A stretch of 64,000 nucleotides of DNA from Pseudonocardia petroleophila (GTDB lineage Bacteria > Actinomycetota > Actinomycetes > Mycobacteriales > Pseudonocardiaceae), in the NCBI RefSeq assembly GCF_014235185.1, contig NZ_CP060131.1, forward strand, positions 2,797,501 through 2,861,500. Direction: 5' to 3'. Shown one piece after another: positions 55,249-64,000 of the stretch (its first letter is position 1; every line of letters begins with the position of its first letter). Under the pieces are notes generated by a model. It searched no databases. It worked only from the letters and a program-made list of their open reading frames with translations, and was not told where the DNA came from. Made by a program: the position numbers and the translations under genes.

Positions 55249-56487
55249 ATGAGCACCGACGATCCGCTGGCCGCCGCGCTCGCCGCCGCCGGGCTCGCCC
55301 CCGCCCCTCCCGAGCCGGAGGACCCGCTGGCCGCCGCCCTCGCGGCCGCCGGCCTCGGCGACGCGCGCCCCGGTGCCGCCCCGCCCCCGCGGGCCTCGGT
55401 GTCCGTCGTCGAGGAGGAGGACGCCGAGCCCGTCGCGCTGCCGCGGTGGCCCGACGGCGCCGCCACCGGCGTCGGCTCGATGCCCGGCACCGACGTCCGC
55501 GAGTCCGCCGGCGTCGTCGTGGGGGAGCTGCCGCTGCTGCCGCACCTGCCCGAGCTGCCCGCGCGCGGCGTCGGCGCCGACATGATCGGGCGCACCGCGG
55601 CGCTGCTCGTCGACATCGCGGTGGAGGTGCGGCCGTCGGGCTACCGGGTCGCGTCGCGGCCGGGTCGCGACCACTCCCGGGCCGTCGACCTGCTCCGCTT
55701 CGACCTCGACGCGCTCCAGGAGGCCTGCGAGCGCGTGCGTCCGGGCTGGGTGAAGGTGCAGGCCACCGGCCCGTGGACGCTGGCGGCGGGCGTCGAGCTG
55801 CGCACCGGGCACCGCGTCCTCACCGACCACGGGGCCGTGCGCGAGTTCGCCGCGAGCCTCACCGAGGGCCTGCGCGCGCACGTCGCCGAGGTCGCCGCCC
55901 GCACCGGCGCGCAGGTGCTCCTGCAGCTCGACGAGCCGTCGCTGCCCGCCGTCCTCGGCGCCCGCATCCCCACGCCGTCGGGCTACGGCACGGTGCGCGG
56001 GGTCAGCGACCAGGCGGCGTCGGACGTGCTGCGCGACCTGATCGCCGCCCTCGGGGTGCCCGTCGTGCTGCACTGCTGCGCCGACGACGCCCCGCTGCAG
56101 CTGCTGGCAGGCGTCGGGGCGTCGGCGGTGTCGGTCGACGCCACCCGGCCCGCGGTCTCCGGCCGCACCGCCGAGCCCGCCGCGCTCGACCGCATCGGCG
56201 AGATCTGGGACGCCGGCACGCCGCTGCTGCTCGGGCTGGTCCCGTCGGTCGAGCCGGCGGGGCGCGTCACGTCGCGGCGGCTCGCGCAGCCGGCGTTCGA
56301 CCTCGCCGACCGGCTCGGCTTCGACCGCGTCCGCCTCTCCGCGCTGTGCGTCCCCACCCCCACCTGCGGTCTCGCGGGCGCCTCCCCGCACTGGGCCCGC
56401 CGCGCGCTGGCCCTGTGCCGCGAGCTGGGGGCGGCGTTCCTCGACCCGCCCGACGAGGACCCGTCCGTGGACGCCGACGGCCGGTGA
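55249..56487 (+). CDS. MetE-like cobalamin-independent methionine synthase-family protein (Rv3015c-like)
   Basis: The protein has 412 residues, about half of MetE, matching its C-terminal catalytic barrel. Zinc-ligand positions are recognisable: VVLHCCADDAP for the H-x-C pair and CVPTPTCGLAGASP for the late Cys. WVKVQATGPWTLAAG and LLQLDEPSLPAVLG fit the barrel strands. The exact methyl donor is unknown; standalone C-terminal MetE proteins often use methylcobalamin or other donors. The first 60 residues contain a 12-residue duplication (DPLAAALAAAGL twice), not part of the family. The mycobacterial neighbour of ligA, Rv3015c, is the counterpart. Confidence 0.87.
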   Translation: MSTDDPLAAALAAAGLAPAPPEPEDPLAAALAAAGLGDARPGAAPPPRASVSVVEEEDAEPVALPRWPDGAATGVGSMPGTDVRESAGVVVGELPLLPHLPELPARGVGADMIGRTAALLVDIAVEVRPSGYRVASRPGRDHSRAVDLLRFDLDALQEACERVRPGWVKVQATGPWTLAAGVELRTGHRVLTDHGAVREFAASLTEGLRAHVAEVAARTGAQVLLQLDEPSLPAVLGARIPTPSGYGTVRGVSDQAASDVLRDLIAALGVPVVLHCCADDAPLQLLAGVGASAVSVDATRPAVSGRTAEPAALDRIGEIWDAGTPLLLGLVPSVEPAGRVTSRRLAQPAFDLADRLGFDRVRLSALCVPTPTCGLAGASPHWARRALALCRELGAAFLDPPDEDPSVDADGR

Positions 56488-58962
<2,475 letters not shown>

Positions 58963-59093
58963 CCCGCCGCCCGGCCACCACCCGCCCCGGATCGGCCCCG
59001 CCGTTCCCCGACCGTGACCCCGGCGCCGGGGCCGGTCGACGGGCTCTCCACTCGGACGGGGTGGGGGATCGGGGCGAGGGCTAGGATCCGCCT

Positions 59094-59129
59094 GTGACGG
59101 GGGTGCGCTGGTGCTGCAGGCAGTTCTGA
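59094..59129 (+). CDS. Possible leaderless Cys-containing micro-ORF
   Basis: TAGGAT (59082-59087) lies 6 nt before a GTG at 59094 that opens an 11-codon frame, MTGVRWCCRQF, and TGA. It overlaps the GTG at 59111 of the following gene in another frame. The tandem Cys codons and leaderless start resemble the cysteine-attenuator micro-ORFs known in mycobacteria, but chance is a real alternative. Confidence 0.25.
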   Translation: MTGVRWCCRQF

Positions 59130-59830
59130 ACGGCTCGCGTCCCGCCGACGCGCACCCCGCGCTGCCCGTGCTGGCCCGCCACCTCGCGCGCGACGCGCGG
59201 GCGGTCGCCCTGCACGGCATCGCCTCGGTGCACGTCCACCCGCGGGGCCCGGACGCCGAGGAGACCCTCGACCCGGTGCACGTCGCCGACGCGGTGGCGG
59301 CGATCCGCAACGAGGTGCCGCACATGGAGATCGGGGTGACCACCGGCCGGTGGATCCAGCCCGACCCGCGGCTGCGGATCGAGGCGGTGCTGGCCTGGGG
59401 CCGGCTGGGCATGGGCAAGCCGGACGTCTGCTCGGTCAACGTCCACGAGAAGGGCTGGACCGACGTGTGCGCGGCCGCCGCGTCCGTCGGCATCGGCGTC
59501 GAGCTCGGGGTGTGGACCGGGGGCGACGCGGTCACCCTGCGCACCACCGGCGTCCCGCCCGGCACGGTGCGGGTCCTCGCGGAGTCCACGGTGCCGGATC
59601 CGGACACCGCCGTCGCCGAGGGCGTCCGCATCCTGCGTGCGCTGGGTCCGCTGCAGGTCCCGGTCCTGCTGCACGGCGAGGAGGACGGCGCGTGGCCGGT
59701 CCTCGAGTACGCCATGCGCAACAACCTCGACACCCGCATCGGGTTCGAGGACGTCCTGGTTCGGCCGGACGGCTGGCTGGGTACAGGTAACGACGACCTC
59801 GTGGAGACGGCCCTCAAACTGCGCTTCTGA
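59111..59830 (+). CDS. BKACE-family (3-keto-5-aminohexanoate cleavage) protein
   Basis: The protein has 239 residues, somewhat short against about 270-300. The N-terminal strand LQAVLNGSR, IASVHVHPRGPDAEETLDPVHVADAV (H-x-H zinc motif and following Arg/Asp), EIGVTTGRWI, WTGGDAV and the late LLHGEEDGAWPVLEYAM ... RIGFEDVLV pattern, which includes another zinc ligand, fit the beta-keto acid cleavage enzyme (DUF849) family. These condense a beta-keto acid with acetyl-CoA to give a CoA ester and acetoacetate. The substrate is unknown. It follows ligA by 148 bp. The GTG at 59111 has a GGGGG stretch about 8 nt upstream. Confidence 0.82.
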   Translation: MLQAVLNGSRPADAHPALPVLARHLARDARAVALHGIASVHVHPRGPDAEETLDPVHVADAVAAIRNEVPHMEIGVTTGRWIQPDPRLRIEAVLAWGRLGMGKPDVCSVNVHEKGWTDVCAAAASVGIGVELGVWTGGDAVTLRTTGVPPGTVRVLAESTVPDPDTAVAEGVRILRALGPLQVPVLLHGEEDGAWPVLEYAMRNNLDTRIGFEDVLVRPDGWLGTGNDDLVETALKLRF

Positions 59831-59833
59831 CAA

Positions 59834-59913
59834 GCGCTTTTGGCGTTCGCAACAGAAACGACCGCTTCGTCGTGGCTCAGGCCGTGGTGTCTCGTCGAAA
59901 AGCGCAATACCGT
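59834..59913. promoter_or_regulatory. Promoter and inverted repeat before the ferredoxin reductase-desaturase operon
   Basis: GCGCTTTT (59834-59841) and AAAAGCGC (59898-59905) form an 8-bp inverted repeat 56 bp apart. TACCGT (59908-59913) lies 7 nt before the ATG and is a likely -10 of a leaderless operon. The right arm abuts this -10. A fatty-acid-responsive repressor would be a natural ligand, by inference only. Confidence 0.45.
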
Positions 59914-59920
59914 TGCGGAC

Positions 59921-60991
59921 ATGGGTGTTCTGGGTGCGATCGGCCGACAGGCCTACACGGCGGCGGGATGGCTGACTCAGCCCCTGCTGCCCGACGACGT
60001 GCTCGGCACGCTCAACCCGATGTGGTCCGCGAGCGAGCCGCACGCGCGGGTCGTGGGACTGCGTCGGGAGACCGCCGACACCACGACGCTGCTGCTCAAG
60101 CCCGGCCGCGCGCGGACCCGGCACCTGCCGGGCCAGTTCGTCGGCATCGGCGTGCGGCTCGACGGCGTGTGGAACTGGCGCACGTACTCGGCCACCTCCC
60201 GCCCCGCCGACGACCTGCTCGCCGTCACGGTCACCGCGATCCCCGGCGGAGCGGTCTCCGGGGCGCTGGCCCACCGCACCCCGGTGGGCACGGTGGTCCG
60301 CCTTGGACCGCCCGCGGGCGAGTTCGTGCTGCCGCACCCGGTGCCGGAGAAGCTGCTGTTCGTCACCGCGGGCAGCGGCATCACCCCCGTCATGGGGATG
60401 CTGCGCGAGCTCGCCGCGTCCCGTCCCGAGACCCTCGACGGAGCGGTGCTCGTGCACTGCGACCGCACGCCCCGCGACATGGTCTTCGGCCTGGAGCTGC
60501 GTGCCCTGGCCGCGTCCACCGGGCTGCGCCTGGTCGAGCGGCACACCGCGCTGGAGGGCCGCCTGACCCCCGAGTCGCTCGGCGACTGCGTGCCCGACTG
60601 GGCCGCGCGCCAGGCCTGGGTCTGCGGCCCGGCCGGGATGCTCGACGACCTCACCGCCCACTGGGCGCGCTCCGGCGACCCGGACGCGCTGCACGTCGAG
60701 CGCTTCGTCCCGCCGGCCTTCGCCGGGGACAGCACCGGCGGCACCGTCTCGTTCACCACCAGCGGCATCGCCGCCGAGGCCGCCCCGGGCACGCCGCTCA
60801 TGGTGGCCGGGGAGGCCGCGGGAGCGGTCCTGCCCAACGGCTGCCGCATGGGCATCTGCCACACCTGCGTCGGGCGCCTGCGCTCGGGCGCGGTCCGTGA
60901 CCTCAACACCGGCGAGCTGTACGACACCCCGGGCGACACCGTCCGGACCTGCGTGTCCGGCGCCGCCGGCGACGTCGAGATCGAGCTGTAG
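59921..60991 (+). CDS. Ferredoxin reductase (flavin plus 2Fe-2S), desaturase electron donor
   Basis: The protein has 356 residues. An FAD domain (WRTYSATSRP for the RxYS motif), a NAD(P) domain (VTAGSGITPVMGMLREL) and a C-terminal plant-type 2Fe-2S domain with GAVLPNGCRMGICHTCVGRLRSG and VRTCVS supply the four Cys ligands. This is the layout of the mycobacterial Rv3230c reductase that passes electrons to the DesA3 stearoyl-CoA desaturase. The desaturase gene follows after 10 bp, so the same pairing is expected here. Start ATG at 59921 is supported by TACCGT 7 nt upstream. Confidence 0.94.
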   Translation: MGVLGAIGRQAYTAAGWLTQPLLPDDVLGTLNPMWSASEPHARVVGLRRETADTTTLLLKPGRARTRHLPGQFVGIGVRLDGVWNWRTYSATSRPADDLLAVTVTAIPGGAVSGALAHRTPVGTVVRLGPPAGEFVLPHPVPEKLLFVTAGSGITPVMGMLRELAASRPETLDGAVLVHCDRTPRDMVFGLELRALAASTGLRLVERHTALEGRLTPESLGDCVPDWAARQAWVCGPAGMLDDLTAHWARSGDPDALHVERFVPPAFAGDSTGGTVSFTTSGIAAEAAPGTPLMVAGEAAGAVLPNGCRMGICHTCVGRLRSGAVRDLNTGELYDTPGDTVRTCVSGAAGDVEIEL

Positions 60992-61001
60992 GGAGATCCG
61001 C

Positions 61002-62207
61002 ATGACCATCGCCATCGACCGGCCCACCCCCCGCACCGCCCCGGTGCGCACCACCTCGGTGAAGAAGGTCGAGCCGCTCGTCGTCGAGAACCCGCTGCCG
61101 AGCCGCATCGCCGGCACGGTCCCGACGATCGCGCCCAGCGCGGCCGCACACCTGACCCCCGAGCAGCTCGACGCGCTCGCCGCCGAGCTCGACGGGATCC
61201 GCGACGAGGTGCTCGGCGGCCTCGGCGAGTCCGACGCCCGCTACATCCACAACGTCATCAAGCTGCAGCGCAGCCTGGAGATCGCCGGCCGCGGCGCGTT
61301 GATCTTCTCGTTGAACCCGGCGGCCTGGCTCGCGGGCACCGCCGCGCTCTCCGTGGCCAAGATCCTCGACAACATGGAGATCGGGCACAACGTCCTCCAC
61401 GGCCAGTGGGACTGGATGAAGGACCCGAAGATCCACTCCACCACGTGGGAGTGGGACCACGCGTCCACGTCGAAGGCCTGGCAGAAGTCGCACAACTTCG
61501 AGCACCACACGTTCACCAACGTGCGGGGCAAGGACCGCGACCTGGGCTACGCGGTCATGCGCGTCACGCCCGAGCAGCCGTGGAAGCCCACGGACCTGTT
61601 CCAGCCGCTCACGAACGTCGGCCTCTCGCTGATCTTCGAGTGGGGCATCGCGATCTACGACATCGAGCTGGAGAAGGTCGGGGAGGGCACAAAGCCCTGG
61701 TCCGAGGCGAAGGCCGACCTGAAGAACCTCTGGCGCAAGACGCGCAAGCAGCTCGCGAAGGACTACGTGCTGTTCCCGCTGCTGTCCGGCCCGGGCTTCG
61801 TGCAGACCGCCGCCGCGAACCTCACGGCCAACACGATCCGCAACATCTGGTCGCACGCCGTGATCTTCTGCGGCCACTTCCCGGACGGCACGGAGACGTT
61901 CGAGGAGTCGCGGCTGGAGAACGAGACGCAGGGCGAGTGGTACGTCCGCCAGATGCTCGGTTCGGCCAACCTCACCGGCAGCCCGACGTTCCACCTGATG
62001 ACGGGCAACCTGAGCCACCAGATCGAGCACCACCTGTTCCCGGACGTGCCGAGCAACCACTACGCGAAGATCGCCCCGCGGGTGCGCGAGATCTGCGACC
62101 GCTACGGCCTGCCCTACACCGCGGGCCCGCTGCCCAAGCAGTACTTCAAGGTGCTCCGCAAGATCTTCCGCTACGCGTTCCCGGGCGGGGCCCCGAAGAC
62201 GGCCTGA
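61002..62207 (+). CDS. Membrane acyl-CoA/fatty-acid desaturase (DesA3-like)
   Basis: The protein has 401 residues. The three histidine boxes of the di-iron site are HNVLH (129-133), HNFEHH (164-169) and HQIEHH (about 330), with the distal CGHF His region between. Hydrophobic spans lie around 98-120 and 250-290. It introduces a cis double bond into acyl chains, most simply stearoyl-CoA to oleoyl-CoA by analogy with mycobacterial DesA3. GGGAG precedes the ATG by 6 nt. It forms a two-gene operon with the reductase, and a 24-bp perfect hairpin follows 15 bp after the stop. Confidence 0.94.
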   Translation: MTIAIDRPTPRTAPVRTTSVKKVEPLVVENPLPSRIAGTVPTIAPSAAAHLTPEQLDALAAELDGIRDEVLGGLGESDARYIHNVIKLQRSLEIAGRGALIFSLNPAAWLAGTAALSVAKILDNMEIGHNVLHGQWDWMKDPKIHSTTWEWDHASTSKAWQKSHNFEHHTFTNVRGKDRDLGYAVMRVTPEQPWKPTDLFQPLTNVGLSLIFEWGIAIYDIELEKVGEGTKPWSEAKADLKNLWRKTRKQLAKDYVLFPLLSGPGFVQTAAANLTANTIRNIWSHAVIFCGHFPDGTETFEESRLENETQGEWYVRQMLGSANLTGSPTFHLMTGNLSHQIEHHLFPDVPSNHYAKIAPRVREICDRYGLPYTAGPLPKQYFKVLRKIFRYAFPGGAPKTA

Positions 62208-62222
62208 CCCGCCAGCCAGCTC

Positions 62223-62273
62223 GCAGCATGGCCACCTTCACGCAACCAGGTTGCGTGAAGGTGGCCATGCTGC
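62223..62273. terminator. GGCCACCTTC-family 24-bp hairpin after the desaturase gene
   Basis: A perfect 24-bp stem (62223-62246 with 62250-62273), starting GCAGCATGGCCACCTTCACG, has a CAG loop. It lies four bases before the convergent stop of the PucR-like gene and probably terminates both. It is the third member of the family seen at 25911 and 50100. Confidence 0.8.
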
Positions 62274-62276
62274 AGT

Positions 62277-63440
62277 TCAGGGGGTCTCGTCCGGCGGCGC
62301 GCTCCGCAGCGCGATCGCCAGCTCCAGCCGGGCCAGCGGGTCGTCCAGCGCCCCCTCGAAGGCGTCGCGCAGCTGCGCGAGGCGGTAGCGCACGGTCTGC
62401 GGGTGCACGTGCAGCGCCCCGGCCGTGGCCGTCACGTCGCCGTGCGCGTCCAGCCAGGCCCGCAGCGTCTCCTCCGCGCGCGCCGCGGCCCCGGCGGGCA
62501 GCTCCTGCAGGGGGGACAGGGCGCGCCCGCGCAGGTCCTCGGCCAGCTCCGGTTCCCCGGCCAGCAGCAGGGCGAGCAGGTGCTCGTCGGCGCGCACCAG
62601 ACGGTCGGACGTGCCGAGCCGCCCCGCGGCGTGCAGCGGCCACGCGGTGCGGGCGCGGGCGATCGAGCGGTGCGCCTGCGCGACGTCGACGACCGGCCCC
62701 AGCACGGCCCGCCGGTTGCCGACGCCGCTGCGGACGCGGTCGATCCACCCCGTCCGGTCGACGACGGGGATCAGCGCCAGCCCCACCGGGTCGACGTCCG
62801 CCGCCACGGCCGACGGGATCCGGGCCGCGACCTCCACGACGTCGGTGACGGCCAGCGCGGCGAGCTTCGGCGGCAGCGGCCAGCCCGCGGCCCCGGCGGC
62901 CCGCTCCACCTCGGCGGCGGGGGCGGGCGGCTGCTGGGAGAGCAGCTCGACGAGCGCGTGCCGCCGCGTCTGCAGCGACCCGGCCCGGCTCGACTCCTCC
63001 GCCGCCCATCCCGCGACCGAGGCGGCGGAGAGCTGCTCGATGTAGGTGAACAGGGCCTCGGCCAGCGCGAAGATGACCTCGGGCGGGAGCTGGCGGGCGG
63101 TGGCGCTGCTGCCGAGCCGGCGCCACAGCAGGCGGCTGCCGACCTGGTAGGCCGACTGCAGCGCGGCCAGCGTCCGCCCCTCGCGGTGCTCCAGCTGCCC
63201 CAGCGCGCGGTAGACGCGGGTGTCGGTGAGGGCCTCGTCGCGACCGAGCAGGTCGACGAACTGGCTCAGCGCCACCGACACGCCCTCGGTGATCCGCATC
63301 CCGAAGCGCCCGGTCAGTGGGCGGGTGTAGTCGGGCACCTCGGCCCGGACGACGGTGATGATCTCCTCGATGGCCCCGGACAGCTCGGGTCGCACCGCTG
63401 CGCCGACCCAGCTCGGCACCCGCGCCCAGGGGCGGTCCAT
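62277..63440 (-). CDS. PucR/CdaR-family transcriptional regulator
   Basis: The protein has 387 residues. An N-terminal helical region (about 15-170, with ITEGVSVALSQFVDLLGRDEA and GRTLAALQSAYQVGSRLLWRRLG) resembles the actinobacterial RsbRD/PucR N domain. A GGDEF-like middle lacks catalytic motifs, and the C-terminal PucR helix-turn-helix is intact (VTATAGALHVHPQTVRYRLAQLRDAF). Proteins of this type in actinobacteria often sit next to DesA3-type desaturase operons and may regulate them; the convergent placement here fits that. The ATG overlaps the ACT-protein stop by one base (TGATG), so the two are co-translated. Confidence 0.88.
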   Translation of the reverse strand: MDRPWARVPSWVGAAVRPELSGAIEEIITVVRAEVPDYTRPLTGRFGMRITEGVSVALSQFVDLLGRDEALTDTRVYRALGQLEHREGRTLAALQSAYQVGSRLLWRRLGSSATARQLPPEVIFALAEALFTYIEQLSAASVAGWAAEESSRAGSLQTRRHALVELLSQQPPAPAAEVERAAGAAGWPLPPKLAALAVTDVVEVAARIPSAVAADVDPVGLALIPVVDRTGWIDRVRSGVGNRRAVLGPVVDVAQAHRSIARARTAWPLHAAGRLGTSDRLVRADEHLLALLLAGEPELAEDLRGRALSPLQELPAGAAARAEETLRAWLDAHGDVTATAGALHVHPQTVRYRLAQLRDAFEGALDDPLARLELAIALRSAPPDETP

Positions 63441-64000
63441 CAGCTGCCGAGGATGGTCGTCACGATGCCGGCGAGGTGGGCCAGCCGGGCCAGCTCCGAC
63501 GGCCGGAACGCCGGCCCGCCCGGGCGCCCGACGACCAGCGCGTGCGGCGTGGACGGCCCGAACGGGGCCGCGGCCAGCTCGGTGTCGAGGTCGGTCCACG
63601 GCGACGGGACCTGGTGGACCTCGGGGTCGACGGCGATCGCGCGCCGCAGCGGCAGCCACGGCAGGTCGGCGGCGCGGGTCTCGGGCGCGGCGCTGCTCTC
63701 GGCGATCCGGTAGGCGCGCGTGCCCTCCCGCGCCGCGACCAGCGCCCAGCCGGCCCGGAAGATCCGCGGCACGCCCTCGGCGAGCAGCTGCAGCCCGTGC
63801 CCGGGGTCGACGGTGATCGCCTCGATCAGCTCCAGCTCGCGGTGGGTCTCGAGCTTGCCCGAGTGCGGCCGCACCGACTCCACCTGCACGCCGGGCACCG
63901 ACTCGGCCGCGGTGATGAGCACGTCCGGCGGGCGGCCCGACGGCAGCTCGACGGCGAGGTCGTCGACGGCGTGCCCGCGGGAGCGCTCGACCACGTCGAC
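63440..64000 (-). CDS. ACT-domain protein (Rv3013-like), 5' end outside window
   Basis: At least 186 residues are visible; the frame stays open to the window edge, so the start is missing. The visible part begins in the first ACT domain (VDVVERSRGHAVDDLAVELPSGRPPDVLITAAESVPGVQVESVRPHSG), followed by HRELELIEAI and a region with PRIFRAGWALVAA and later WTDLDTELAAAPFG. This matches the actinobacterial ACT-domain protein that lies next to ligA-gatC in mycobacteria (Rv3013). It probably binds an amino acid and acts as a regulator. Its stop overlaps the PucR start by one base. Confidence 0.85.
   Translation of the reverse strand, partial: VDVVERSRGHAVDDLAVELPSGRPPDVLITAAESVPGVQVESVRPHSGKLETHRELELIEAITVDPGHGLQLLAEGVPRIFRAGWALVAAREGTRAYRIAESSAAPETRAADLPWLPLRRAIAVDPEVHQVPSPWTDLDTELAAAPFGPSTPHALVVGRPGGPAFRPSELARLAHLAGIVTTILGS

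Overview
The window looks like chromosomal DNA of a very GC-rich filamentous actinobacterium, most likely Pseudonocardia or a close relative in the Pseudonocardiaceae. Three things point there: nearly all third codon positions are G or C; GTG starts are frequent; and the family set is actinobacterial (a GlgE maltosyltransferase pathway, DivIVA-type coiled coil, SCO6745 family, FmdB zinc ribbon, DesA3-type desaturase with its ferredoxin reductase). Gene order from about 39.5 to 59 kb also follows the M. tuberculosis Rv3034c-Rv3013 region. I saw no phage, insertion sequence, CRISPR array, rRNA or tRNA.

Layout. 0-6.4 kb is an ethylmalonyl-CoA/methylmalonyl-CoA locus: the tail of a 3-hydroxyacyl-CoA dehydrogenase, crotonyl-CoA carboxylase/reductase, epimerase, acetyl-CoA acetyltransferase and the MeaB chaperone, with a DivIVA-like coiled coil. 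6.4-14.9 kb holds regulators (XRE, MarR), a thiamine-binding protein, an alpha/beta hydrolase, a thioredoxin-TPR chaperone, a lipoprotein metallopeptidase and a GT87 membrane protein. 14.8-28.9 kb is the alpha-glucan locus: treS, maltokinase, glgB and glgE on the minus strand, glgP divergent, and glgX nearby, with a bulb-lectin/LysM protein and a FmdB protein between. 29-35.5 kb holds an orphan ABC ATPase, an enoyl-CoA hydratase, a methyltransferase, a two-component system plus a LuxR protein with a degenerate receiver, and a nucleoside hydrolase. 35.6-39.1 kb is a four-gene ABC importer with coupled starts.

39.4-47.1 kb resembles the mycobacterial methylglucose lipopolysaccharide (MGLP) cluster: a hexapeptide acyltransferase, a GT4 glucosyltransferase, a GH57 branching enzyme and a methyltransferase. 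Here a PhyH dioxygenase and two extra methyltransferases are interleaved. 48.3-59 kb continues the mycobacterial order: etfBA, an OlsB-like acyltransferase, a PlsC-like acyltransferase, iscS, mnmA, a MetE-like protein and ligA. A lipid cassette (BKACE protein, ferredoxin reductase, desaturase, PucR regulator) then sits between ligA and the Rv3013-like ACT protein at the right edge.

Patterns that cut across genes: (1) at least twenty genes have a -10-like hexamer only 5-8 nt before the start codon, indicating leaderless mRNAs; (2) perfect hairpins sharing GGCCACCTTC lie at three gene ends; (3) a 320-bp block of 22-bp repeats in opposed orientation precedes the GT4 gene; (4) four unrelated proteins, including the essential ligase LigA, carry low-complexity segments built from 15-bp (pentapeptide) tandem repeats; (5) four probable small genes are shorter than 65 codons.
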